NCBI GenBank assembly: GCA_902783305.1 | Contig: CACZQU010000072.1 | Location: 1 to 7,391, forward strand | DNA from: an uncultured Lachnospiraceae bacterium | Lineage (GTDB): Bacteria > Bacillota > Clostridia > Lachnospirales > Lachnospiraceae | DNA: 7,391 bases | Direction of reading: 5' to 3' | In this document: piece by piece, positions 1-6,143 of the stretch | Layout of the letters: every line of letters begins with the position of its first letter | Position numbering within the stretch: the first letter of the stretch is position 1 | Notes under the pieces: model-generated | Told to the model about the DNA's origin: nothing | What the model saw: only the letters and a program-made list of their open reading frames with translations | Databases searched by the model: none | Program-made: the position numbers and the translations under genes

Positions 1-9
1 AGAACGTAA

Positions 10-82
10 GCGATAGTGGCGTAGTTGGTAACGCGCGACCTTGCCAAGGTCGAGACCGCGGGTTCGAGCCCCGTCTATCGCT
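10..82 (+). tRNA. tRNA-Gly, anticodon GCC
   Basis: The sequence folds as a complete 73-nt cloverleaf. The acceptor stem GCGATAG (10-16) pairs perfectly with CTATCGC (75-81), with discriminator T82. The D stem is GCGT/ACGC (19-22/31-34). The anticodon stem CGACC/GGTCG (36-40/48-52) closes a 7-nt loop with anticodon GCC at 43-45, so it reads glycine GGC and GGT codons. The T stem GCGGG/CCCGT (58-62/70-74) closes loop TTCGAGC. No CCA is encoded; T82 begins a run of seven T, so the CCA must be added after transcription. Only nine bases precede the gene, so its promoter or an upstream tRNA neighbour lies outside the window. Confidence 0.97.
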
Positions 83-102
83 TTTTTTATGCTTTTTCAT
101 CG

Positions 103-152
103 AAAAGGACACCCGCATCAGAGAGCTGCAATCTGACAAGGTGTCCTTTTTT
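103..152 (+). terminator. Rho-independent terminator after tRNA-Gly, probably bidirectional
   Basis: The stem GGACACC (107-113) pairs with GGTGTCC (140-146), and an inner stem TCAGA/TCTGA (117-121/132-136) extends it. On the + strand it is followed by six T (147-152), ending the tRNA transcript. Read on the - strand the same stem is followed by TTTT (complement of 103-106), so it can also end the convergent phosphotransferase mRNA, whose stop codon is about 70 bases away. Confidence 0.8.
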
Positions 153-220
153 GATGCATTTTAGAATTCATTCCTTTCCGGAACGGATATTTCAGGCTTC
201 ATCGATTTACGAATGAATCC

Positions 221-1693
221 TTACCGCCCGAGGCCTTTCTCGATTTCTTCGATGACGATCTTTAACGCTTTTATCCTGGCGTACTTTTTGTCATTGGATT
301 CCAGTACATGCCACGGGGCAAAGGAAGTACTCGTCTTTTCCATCATCTCATTGACCGCATCCTCATACAGATCCCATTTCTCACGGTTTCTCCAGTCCTC
401 ATCCGTGATCTTCCACTGCTTCTCAGGAGTATTCTGTCTCTCCGTGAAGCGGGCAAGCTGTGTATCCTTGTCGATCTGAACCCAGAATTTCACGATCACC
501 GCGCCCCAGTCCTTTAATTCCTTCTCAAATTCATTAATTTCATTGTAGGCACGTTTCCAGTCGTTTTCCCTGCAGAATCCCTCCAGGCGCTCAACCATCA
601 CCCGTCCATACCAGGTACGGTCAAAAATGGCAATATGTCCGTCCTTGGGCAGGCGGGTCCAGAATCTCCACAGGAAATGCCTCGCCTTCTCATGGGGCTC
701 CGGACTCGCGATCGGCTGGACTTCATATCCCCGAGGATCCAGGGCTGCGGCAATACGCTTGATATTTCCGCCCTTTCCCGCCGCGTCCCAGCCTTCATAA
801 GCGATAATCACGGGAATCTTCTTGCGGTAAATTTCATTATGGAGACTGCGAAGCTTCTTCTGAAGCTTGTCCAGTTCTTTCTTATACTCCTCCTCCGTGA
901 GGATATGATCAAGCGGAATATCTGCCAGCTTCGGCATAGGCTTCAGCTCAAACGTATTCTGCGGGATGGGAACATTCATCTTCTCATTGGCCAGGGCAGT
1001 ATCGATCCCCTGCACCAGGAACTCTGTCATCTGCAGCTCCGCCCATTTTTTATCGGTGGAGTCAATGATATACCACGGTGCCACGGATTGATTGGTGTCA
1101 AACAGATACTGGTCAAAGACCTTCAGGCACTGTTTGTAATGCTCATTCTGCCAGAGGTCGGAATCCGAAACACGCCATCTGGTGTTTTTGTCCTTCCGGA
1201 GCCTTTCCAGCCGTTTCCTCTGATCCTTCTCGCTGATCTGGAAGAAAAACTTCATCACCAGATATCCATTGTCTGTCAATGTCCGCTCAAAGCGGCGGAT
1301 GCTGACCAGACGCTGACGATACTCATCCTCCGACAGATCCCCCGCGACATACTGGCTGGTCACCTCGTCCATCCAGCCGCCGTCAAAAAACACAAATTTT
1401 CCTTCCTCAGGTATCTTTGCAAAATGGCGGTACAGGAAGGGTTCTCTTTTCTCTTCCTCTGTAGGCACAGACATAACGGCAACCTTGAAAAATCTTGGAT
1501 CCAGGTTTTTGATGACTTTGCCAAGAACACTTCCCTTTCCGGCAGAACCCCATCCTTCCATCAGAACCAGAACAGGAAGCTTTTTTTCCTTAAGCAGGGT
1601 CTGTCTGGACGACAGATCCCCTCTGGCCTTTTCAAGGCGTGACGCAAGTTCCTCTTCACTGGGACTCTGAGCTTTGATCCAGTCTTTCAGCAT
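221..1693 (-). CDS. pap: Polyphosphate:AMP phosphotransferase, two-domain PPK2 family
   Basis: The 490-residue protein consists of two fused PPK2 domains (about 1-235 and 255-490). In characterised two-domain (class II) PPK2 proteins, polyphosphate phosphorylates AMP to ADP in the cytoplasm. The C-terminal domain has the full active-site set: Walker A EGWDAAGKGG (300-309), Walker B IFDRTWYGR (356-364) and the lid region after it. The N-terminal domain keeps a P-loop, EGWGSAGKGS (46-55), but lacks its Asp (Gly49), and its Walker B reads FFDGGW (102-107) instead of FDRxWY. It is therefore probably structural, as expected for this class. Start ATG 1691-1693 is preceded at 7 bases by a strong Shine-Dalgarno AAGGGAGGAG (1701-1710). 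The gene stands alone, convergent with tRNA-Gly and divergent from the patatin gene. AMP as acceptor is inferred from domain architecture; the family assignment itself is secure. Confidence 0.93.
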   Translation of the reverse strand: MLKDWIKAQSPSEEELASRLEKARGDLSSRQTLLKEKKLPVLVLMEGWGSAGKGSVLGKVIKNLDPRFFKVAVMSVPTEEEKREPFLYRHFAKIPEEGKFVFFDGGWMDEVTSQYVAGDLSEDEYRQRLVSIRRFERTLTDNGYLVMKFFFQISEKDQRKRLERLRKDKNTRWRVSDSDLWQNEHYKQCLKVFDQYLFDTNQSVAPWYIIDSTDKKWAELQMTEFLVQGIDTALANEKMNVPIPQNTFELKPMPKLADIPLDHILTEEEYKKELDKLQKKLRSLHNEIYRKKIPVIIAYEGWDAAGKGGNIKRIAAALDPRGYEVQPIASPEPHEKARHFLWRFWTRLPKDGHIAIFDRTWYGRVMVERLEGFCRENDWKRAYNEINEFEKELKDWGAVIVKFWVQIDKDTQLARFTERQNTPEKQWKITDEDWRNREKWDLYEDAVNEMMEKTSTSFAPWHVLESNDKKYARIKALKIVIEEIEKGLGR

Positions 1694-1775
1694 CTCTGAT
1701 CTCCTCCCTTATCATTGATTATCATTCAGAATAGCCCCCACGGAATGTTTCGTATGACTGGGCATGTTGCCTGTA

Positions 1776-1784
1776 ATTGTAACA
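1776..1784 (-). promoter_or_regulatory. Candidate extended -10 promoter for the PPK2 gene
   Basis: On the - strand the sequence reads TG-T-TACAAT. This is an extended -10 element (TGn) followed by a hexamer matching TATAAT at five of six positions. No good -35 hexamer sits 16-18 bases upstream, which is tolerable for extended -10 promoters. It would give a leader of roughly 75 nt before the ATG at 1693. Motif reading only. Confidence 0.35.
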
Positions 1785-1885
1785 TATCCGGGAGCAGATT
1801 CATATAGTTTTTACAAAAATAATTTGGATACCCACACTTTGTATGCTGCAGTTTTCGGTCTGCCCGTAACGCCGTGCGCGGCGAT

Positions 1886-1955
1886 CGTCAGTCCGGGTAT
1901 GAGACCATATTCTGACAAGCAGGCACGACAAATCCGGTCTCATCCCCGGACTGGC
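1886..1955. repeat. Long imperfect palindrome (17-bp arms, 29-nt loop)
   Basis: The arm 1890-1906 (AGTCCGGGTATGAGACC) pairs with 1936-1952 (GGTCTCATCCCCGGACT) at 16 of 17 positions, the exception being T1898 against C1944. Outer bases 1887-1889 and 1953-1955 add two pairs and a G-T wobble. There is no T-run on either strand, so it is not an ordinary intrinsic terminator. It lies between two divergent promoters, outside any gene. It could be a cruciform or regulator site, or one copy of a dispersed palindromic repeat; only a genome search would separate these. Confidence 0.7.
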
Positions 1956-1997
1956 TGTGAATCATAACAGGTCAGGCATGGTTCGCACGAAAATGCA

Positions 1998-2026
1998 TAG
2001 ACCAGGCTCCCGAATTATGATATGAT
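1998..2026 (+). promoter_or_regulatory. Candidate sigma-A promoter of the patatin-like gene
   Basis: The -35 hexamer TAGACC (1998-2003, four of six consensus) and the -10 hexamer TATGAT (2021-2026, five of six) are separated by exactly 17 bases. Transcription would begin near 2033, leaving a leader of about 74 nt. That leader contains a perfect 7-bp hairpin, CTGTCCG/CGGACAG (2053-2059/2065-2071, 5-nt loop), with no T-run. The hairpin ends about 20 bases before the Shine-Dalgarno, so it could act as an mRNA-stability element or protein-binding site. Confidence 0.45.
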
Positions 2027-2106
2027 AATCAACTGTATTTATCTCAGGACAGCTGTCCGTCAGTCGGACAGGCTGAACGGATTCACACTATAGGAAGGAC
2101 AGGTCA

Positions 2107-2955
2107 ATGAAAAAAGGACTGGTACTGGAAGGCGGCGCAATGCGGGGATTGTTCACCGCAGGGGTTCTGGACGTCATGATGGACCATGACATGGAATTTG
2201 ACGGTGCTGTAGGTGTCTCAGCCGGTGCATGCTTTGGCTGCAACTACAAATCAAAGCAGCCGGGACGAGCCGTTACATATAATAAAGATTACTGCAGGGA
2301 TCCCCGTTATTGTTCCGTACGTTCCTGGATATTGACAGGAGATCTTTTCGGCGCAAAATTCTGTTATGAAGATATTCCTGACAGGCTGAACCCCTTCGAT
2401 GTCAGAACCTACGCGGAAAACCCTATGGATTTCTATGCTGTCGCGACAGATGCGCAGACAGGTAAGGCGGTTTATCATAACTGTCTGAAGGGAGACACCG
2501 AAGATCTTCGGTGGTTCCGGGCATCCGCCTCCATGCCCATCGCTTCAAGGGCAGTCGAAATAGACGGAAAAAAATATCTTGACGGAGGCGTCGCAGACTC
2601 TGTTCCTTTGAAATTTTTCCAGGAAATCGGTTATGACAGAAATGTCGTTGTGCTCACACAGCCGGAGGGGTATGTCAAATCCCCGCAGAAATTCCCGGGG
2701 TTGTTCAGGCTGGTGCTGTCAAAGTATCCGGCTATCGCCGAAGGACTGATCCACCGCCACATTTCCTACAGCCAGACCATTGAGTATATCCGAAAAGAAG
2801 AAGAAAAAGGAACTGCTTTTGTCATCCGCCCCAAAGAGTCCCTTGGCATCGGCCATGTCTGCCATGACCCACAGGAGCTGGAGAGAGTTTATCAGACCGG
2901 ACGCAGACGTTGTGAGGAGCTTCTGTCTGACCTTGAGGCATTTCTTGCAGAGTAA
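2107..2955 (+). CDS. Patatin-like phospholipase (serine acyl hydrolase)
   Basis: The 282-residue protein has all the patatin-family catalytic elements in order. The oxyanion-hole loop is GGAMRG (9-14). The nucleophile elbow is GVSAG (36-40) with Ser38, and the catalytic Asp159 is in DGG (159-161). Ser/Asp-dyad enzymes of this family hydrolyse ester bonds of phospholipids or related acyl lipids. The substrate here is unknown. Its length and N-terminal placement of the motifs fit the short bacterial YjjU-like group. I see no signal peptide or transmembrane helix, so it is probably cytoplasmic or peripheral at the membrane. Start ATG 2107 has Shine-Dalgarno AGGAAGG (2092-2098) at 8 bases. It appears monocistronic: divergent from PPK2 and convergent with lgt, with no strong + strand terminator directly after it. 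Confidence 0.92.
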   Translation: MKKGLVLEGGAMRGLFTAGVLDVMMDHDMEFDGAVGVSAGACFGCNYKSKQPGRAVTYNKDYCRDPRYCSVRSWILTGDLFGAKFCYEDIPDRLNPFDVRTYAENPMDFYAVATDAQTGKAVYHNCLKGDTEDLRWFRASASMPIASRAVEIDGKKYLDGGVADSVPLKFFQEIGYDRNVVVLTQPEGYVKSPQKFPGLFRLVLSKYPAIAEGLIHRHISYSQTIEYIRKEEEKGTAFVIRPKESLGIGHVCHDPQELERVYQTGRRRCEELLSDLEAFLAE

Positions 2956-3061
2956 AGAAGACCGCCTTGTCCTGTTGTCCTGACAGTCTGCCGCACATGG
3001 ATGCCTGTACAGACACTGCACAGGCAGAATGATCAGGTCCGTTTCAGAAGTGATCCTTATG

Positions 3062-3111
3062 AAAAAAGAGGCGTTTCGTGTAAGCCGTGATGCTTTCCGC
3101 GAAACTGCCTC
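3062..3111 (-). terminator. Rho-independent terminator of the ychF-lgt transcript
   Basis: On the - strand, GAGGC-(A)-GTTTCGCG (3111-3098) pairs with CACGAAAC-GCCTC (3080-3068). This makes 13 pairs including one G-T wobble, with a single bulged A, and is followed directly by TTTTTT (complement of 3062-3067). It lies about 200 bases beyond the lgt stop codon. In the + direction only TTCCTGTGTT follows the stem, so it would at best weakly stop patatin transcription. Confidence 0.75.
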
Positions 3112-3205
3112 TTCCTGTGTTCAGCAAAGTTGTTTAAGCTTATTCATCTATGCGCCTGGTTCGGAGCATCGTCTTCTGGATGCCGTCAGCCGCTTTTTCG
3201 TCCGC

Positions 3206-3293
3206 CCTTACGCATCAGGTGCGCAAGGCTGATGATGCGCCGGGTCCTCCATCTTGCCTGACCGGGAAATCTTACGCAGCATGTGCGCGAGAT
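3206..3293. repeat. Two copies of a short hairpin repeat, CTTACGCA-N5-TGCGC(A/G)AG
   Basis: Copy 1 (core 3207-3227, loop TCAGG) and copy 2 (core 3271-3291, loop GCATG) share 15 of 16 arm bases and a 5-nt loop of different sequence. Each folds into a small hairpin with the same A-C mismatch, which becomes a G-U wobble in the - strand transcript. Copy 2 extends by two outer pairs on each side. Both lie between the lgt stop and its terminator. Confidence 0.55.
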
Positions 3294-3310
3294 TGAACGA
3301 ATCGCAAAGA

Positions 3311-4822
3311 TTATTTCTGCTTCTTCAGAAGATCACCAAAAGTAAAGGTCCGGGAGGTCGGCTCCGAATTCAGATCCTCCGGTTTATCCTCCTGATCATT
3401 CGATTCATCCTTCTCATCCTCTGAAAGGATCTTTTCGAGAGAAGAAAACAGGTCATCAGAAGCCTGGGTTTCTGATTCCCGGTCCTCATCCGGCTCCTTC
3501 TGATCGGGCAGAGATGGAGAATGATCTTCCGGAACCGATTCGTCCGGATTCTCCTGACCGGCCGTAATCTCCGGTTCTTCCGGGATGTCCGGGCTCATCG
3601 AAGTTTCCTTCCGCTCCGGATCCTCCACAATCCCTGAATTCTCCGGAATCTCCAGGTTGTCTATGCCCTCAGACTCCTCCGATCCTCCCATATCTTCCAC
3701 TAAGCCGGAATCTCTGACAGCATATTCCCCGCCGCTTTGCGGTTCTTCCTCCCCATTCGGCTCCGGTCTCTCCTTCCACAAAGAATCCGGCCCGGAGTCA
3801 TCCCTGGTTTTTCCGTTTTCCATGGGAATTGCCTGTGAGGCGTAATAGCCTTCCTCGTAATCATTCGCGGCGGCACCTTTCAGGCTCTGAAGCAGTTCTC
3901 TCTCCTCCTGCGCTTTTTCGGCTTCTTCTTCCAGCTCATATTTTCTTTCCCGGCGTTTTCTGTGATAAGCATTACGTTTCCGCGTCATCGTGCGGCGAAC
4001 CAGTAGTACCGGAGTGCAGATCAGGAAAAGAGCCGCGCTGATCACCATGTTGAAGGAAATCGTCGTTCCCGGAATCATCATCTTGTCCGTACGAAGATAC
4101 TCAATAAAAAACCTGCCGAAACCATAGCCTGCCAGATAGCGCAGAAAGATTTCCCCGTGAAACAGTTTTTTTCTCCGAAACAGCACCAGCGCAACAAGAA
4201 GGATCAGACACCACAGACTCTCATACGCGAAGGCAGGATGACATTGAATAAAAGAGCTTCCATCCAAGGTAAGGAGTCTCTCTCTCATCAAAGGCGTCAC
4301 CTCGCCGGGATTCACGACGGATAAAGGAAGCTGCATCGCCGTCGGCCACTCGGTATATTCTCCGAAGGAACAGCGGTTGAAGAAATCTCCCCATCTTCCG
4401 ATCATCTGTACGATCAACCCGCCCACGCAGAAAATATCAGCCATTTTCCCGAAGGAATCCTTCTCGATGGCACAGACCAGCCAGATCGCGCATCTGGTTC
4501 CGAAGACAGCCCCGTAAACGGCCAGACCACCCGCTCTCAGATTGAAAATCTGGGAAGGCCCCGTCTTGTACAGATTCCAGTAAAATGCGACATAATACAG
4601 TCTGGCAAAAACCGTCCCCAGTATAATCGAACCGATCATCGCGTTCAGATGATGATTGACATCCATGCGGTTTCGTTTCGCTTCCAGAATGATAAAAAAC
4701 AATGCAAGGACAAGTCCCATCGCGATAAAGATCCCAAAATAGGATATTTCCATCCCCAGGATCCTGACCGTTCTCCCGATATATGGCAAATGCAGGCCAA
4801 TTCCGGGAAAATGAACCGACAT
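3311..4822 (-). CDS. lgt: Prolipoprotein diacylglyceryl transferase homologue with long acidic tail
   Basis: Lgt transfers diacylglyceryl from phosphatidylglycerol to the lipobox Cys of prelipoproteins in the cytoplasmic membrane. This 503-residue form has about seven membrane segments (roughly 26-47, 61-82, 98-119, 127-143, 202-215, 226-244, 256-275). Signatures seen are GGLAVYG (98-104), GRWGDFFN (142-149), HPAFAYE (195-201) and GRFFIEYLR (236-244). Several positions matter in E. coli Lgt: Arg143, Gly154, Arg239 and Glu243 have counterparts here, but Tyr26, Asn146 and Glu151 correspond to Phe29, Asp146 and Cys151. After a basic stretch (276-294) comes a coiled-coil-like segment (about 295-315), then a Glu/Asp/Pro/Ser-rich tail to about 490 and a basic end. 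The core alone is about family length. ATG 4822 is chosen because Shine-Dalgarno GGAGGTGA lies just upstream; a TTG at 4849 would place it inside the gene. It follows ychF by 23 bases, probably in one operon. Fold assignment is secure; enzymatic activity is less certain. Confidence 0.88.
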   Translation of the reverse strand: MSVHFPGIGLHLPYIGRTVRILGMEISYFGIFIAMGLVLALFFIILEAKRNRMDVNHHLNAMIGSIILGTVFARLYYVAFYWNLYKTGPSQIFNLRAGGLAVYGAVFGTRCAIWLVCAIEKDSFGKMADIFCVGGLIVQMIGRWGDFFNRCSFGEYTEWPTAMQLPLSVVNPGEVTPLMRERLLTLDGSSFIQCHPAFAYESLWCLILLVALVLFRRKKLFHGEIFLRYLAGYGFGRFFIEYLRTDKMMIPGTTISFNMVISAALFLICTPVLLVRRTMTRKRNAYHRKRRERKYELEEEAEKAQEERELLQSLKGAAANDYEEGYYASQAIPMENGKTRDDSGPDSLWKERPEPNGEEEPQSGGEYAVRDSGLVEDMGGSEESEGIDNLEIPENSGIVEDPERKETSMSPDIPEEPEITAGQENPDESVPEDHSPSLPDQKEPDEDRESETQASDDLFSSLEKILSEDEKDESNDQEDKPEDLNSEPTSRTFTFGDLLKKQK

Positions 4823-4832
4823 ATCCACTGTC

Positions 4833-4840
4833 TCACCTCC
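4833..4840 (-). promoter_or_regulatory. Shine-Dalgarno deciding the lgt start
   Basis: On the - strand GGAGGTGA lies 10 bases before ATG 4822-4820, within the 23-base gap after the ychF stop (4848-4846). An upstream TTG (4849-4847) would translate through this site and overlap the ychF stop, so ATG 4822 is preferred. An in-frame GTG at 4828 lies only 4 bases away and is less likely. Confidence 0.8.
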
Positions 4841-4845
4841 AACTG

Positions 4846-5943
4846 TCAAACATTAAAGCGGAACAATATGACGTCTCCGTCCTGTACGATATAGTCCTTT
4901 CCCTCCATCCTGACAAGACCCTTTTCTCTGGCGCCGGCATAGGAGCCGCAATCCAGCAGATCCTGGAAATTCACTACCTCTGCCTTGATAAATCCTCTCT
5001 CGAAATCCGTGTGGATCTTTCCCGCAGCCTTCGGCGCTTTTGTGCCGATGGGAATGGTCCATGCCCTCGTCTCATCCTCGCCGCTGGTAAGGAAGCTCAT
5101 CAGTCCAAGCAGACGATAGCTCGCGCCGATCAGCTTCTGCAGGCCGGACTCCTTAAGCCCGAGATCCTCAAGAAACTCCGCCTTTTCGTCATCATCCAGC
5201 TCGGAAATCTCCTCCTCGATCTGGGCACAGATCACAAAGACCTCGCTGGACTGAGCCTTTGCGTATTCCCTCACTGCCTGGACCTGGTCATTTCCCTCTC
5301 CGTCATCCGCCAGATCTCCCTCTCCCACATTTGCGGCATAGATCACCGGTTTCGCGGTCAGCAGATTGTATGAGGCCATCCAGGCTGCTTCATCATCATT
5401 CTCCGGAACCAGAGTGATACCCATATTCCCCGCTTCCAGATGGCTCTTCACCCTCTGGAGAAACTCCAGCTCCTTCCCGGCCGTCTTATCCATCCGGGCT
5501 GTCTTCGACACTTTGGAAATCCTTCTTTCCAGAATCTCCAGGTCGGAAAAAATCAGCTCCAGATTGATCGTCTCAATATCCCTGAGCGGATTGATGGTTC
5601 CGTCCACATGGATGACATTGCTGTCCTCAAAGCAGCGGACCACATGAACAATCGCATCCACCTCCCGGATATTGGCCAGAAACTGGTTTCCCAATCCTTC
5701 CCCTTTGGAGGCGCCTTTGACAAGACCGGCAATATCCACAAACTCGATCACCGCAGGGGTTACCTTCCGTGAGTGGTAAAAATCTCCCAGCAGCTTCAGT
5801 CTGGGATCCGGCACCGCGACGATCCCGATATTCGGATCAATCGTGCAAAACGGATAATTGGCTGACTCTGCCCCTGCCTTTGTCAGGGAATTGAACAAGG
5901 TGCTTTTTCCTACGTTTGGCAACCCTACGATACCTAATTTCAT
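4846..5943 (-). CDS. ychF: Redox-regulated ATPase YchF (Obg/OLA1 family)
   Basis: The 365-residue protein is close to E. coli YchF in length. YchF/OLA1 proteins hydrolyse ATP rather than GTP, associate with ribosomes and are linked to stress and redox responses. The P-loop is GLPNVGKST (7-15) and the G3 motif is DIAGL (70-74). The G4 position reads NVGE (205-208), the NxxE form that replaces NKxD and underlies ATP preference. A helical, coiled-coil insertion covers about 126-195. The C-terminal TGS domain (about 283-365) includes [14 protein letters not shown] (305-318) and ends in FRFNV. Start ATG 5943 is preceded by GAAAGG (5955-5960) with a longish 11-base gap. It has its own strong promoter inside the terminator of the upstream merR gene and is followed closely by lgt. 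No defect seen. Confidence 0.97.
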   Translation of the reverse strand: MKLGIVGLPNVGKSTLFNSLTKAGAESANYPFCTIDPNIGIVAVPDPRLKLLGDFYHSRKVTPAVIEFVDIAGLVKGASKGEGLGNQFLANIREVDAIVHVVRCFEDSNVIHVDGTINPLRDIETINLELIFSDLEILERRISKVSKTARMDKTAGKELEFLQRVKSHLEAGNMGITLVPENDDEAAWMASYNLLTAKPVIYAANVGEGDLADDGEGNDQVQAVREYAKAQSSEVFVICAQIEEEISELDDDEKAEFLEDLGLKESGLQKLIGASYRLLGLMSFLTSGEDETRAWTIPIGTKAPKAAGKIHTDFERGFIKAEVVNFQDLLDCGSYAGAREKGLVRMEGKDYIVQDGDVILFRFNV

Positions 5944-5995
5944 TTTATCTCAATCCTTTCAGGCTTTACCCATATTTAGGCTTTTCTATTCATGC

Positions 5996-6037
5996 AAAAA
6001 GAGCCCATTGCAATAAACCATTATAGCAAAGGGCTCT
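5996..6037 (-). terminator. Rho-independent terminator of the merR gene
   Basis: On the - strand, AGAGCCC (6037-6031) pairs with GGGCTCT (6006-6000). After a mismatch there are four more pairs (TTGC/GCAA), then a weak A-T inner stem. Five T follow (complement of 5996-6000). It lies about 110 bases past the merR stop codon. The apex of this hairpin contains the -10 box of the ychF promoter. Confidence 0.8.
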
Positions 6038-6048
6038 GTGTTTCACAA
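6020..6048 (-). promoter_or_regulatory. Sigma-A promoter of ychF-lgt, embedded in the upstream terminator
   Basis: On the - strand the -35 TTGTGA (6048-6043, four of six) and a perfect -10 TATAAT (6025-6020) are separated by exactly 17 bases. Initiation would fall near 6014, just past the apex of the terminator hairpin. Transcripts from this promoter therefore carry only the 3' arm and cannot form the terminator. The ychF leader would be about 70 nt. Confidence 0.7.
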
Positions 6049-6143
6049 CAGCCAGATTTACTGATTTCCTCCCGCCGCTGCGGAAATTCCCCCCCTGCCC
6101 GGAAGTCCATATGATTCCCTCTTCCACCTCACAGGCTTCCTGT

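Larger units (their letters stand above)
1694..2106. other. Divergent intergenic region between PPK2 and patatin genes
   Basis: This 413-base non-coding stretch separates two genes transcribed away from each other. It contains the PPK2 Shine-Dalgarno and a candidate extended -10 promoter on the - strand, a long imperfect palindrome in the middle (1886-1955), and a candidate sigma-A promoter plus leader hairpin for the patatin gene on the right. A 67-codon open frame (1764-1967) has no ribosome binding site and runs through the palindrome, so I do not call it a gene. Confidence 0.7.
2956..3310. other. Convergent intergenic region between patatin and lgt genes
   Basis: This 355-base stretch has no credible gene. 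It holds a 7-bp hairpin TGCCTGT/ACAGGCA (3002-3008/3020-3026) without a T-run, a clear minus-strand terminator (3062-3111), and two related small hairpins (3206-3228 and 3269-3293). A weak CCGG(G)TC...GACCGG stem lies between those two. Together these form a hairpin-rich 3' untranslated region of nearly 250 nt for the ychF-lgt transcript. Short open frames here lack ribosome binding sites and family-like sequence. Confidence 0.65.

Noticed and set aside
635..1642. 335-codon open frame on the + strand opposite the PPK2 gene
   Set aside because: It is antisense to a full, motif-complete PPK2 gene, has no ribosome binding site and its protein resembles no family; a shadow frame.
1764..1967. 67-codon open frame between PPK2 and patatin genes
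   Set aside because: There is no Shine-Dalgarno, it reads through the long palindrome and the protein has no family-like features.
3002..3026. Hairpin TGCCTGT/ACAGGCA as terminator of the patatin gene
   Set aside because: No T-run follows on either strand, so it is not supported as an intrinsic terminator.
3029..3232. 67-codon + strand open frame in the patatin-lgt interval
   Set aside because: It contains the minus-strand terminator and one hairpin repeat, and has no ribosome binding site.
4823..4849. TTG start giving a 512-residue Lgt
   Set aside because: It would place the strong Shine-Dalgarno GGAGGTGA inside the coding region and overlap the ychF stop; ATG 4822 fits better.
4783..5373. 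196-codon + strand open frame across lgt and ychF
   Set aside because: It lies opposite two well-supported genes, spans their junction and shows no recognisable domain.
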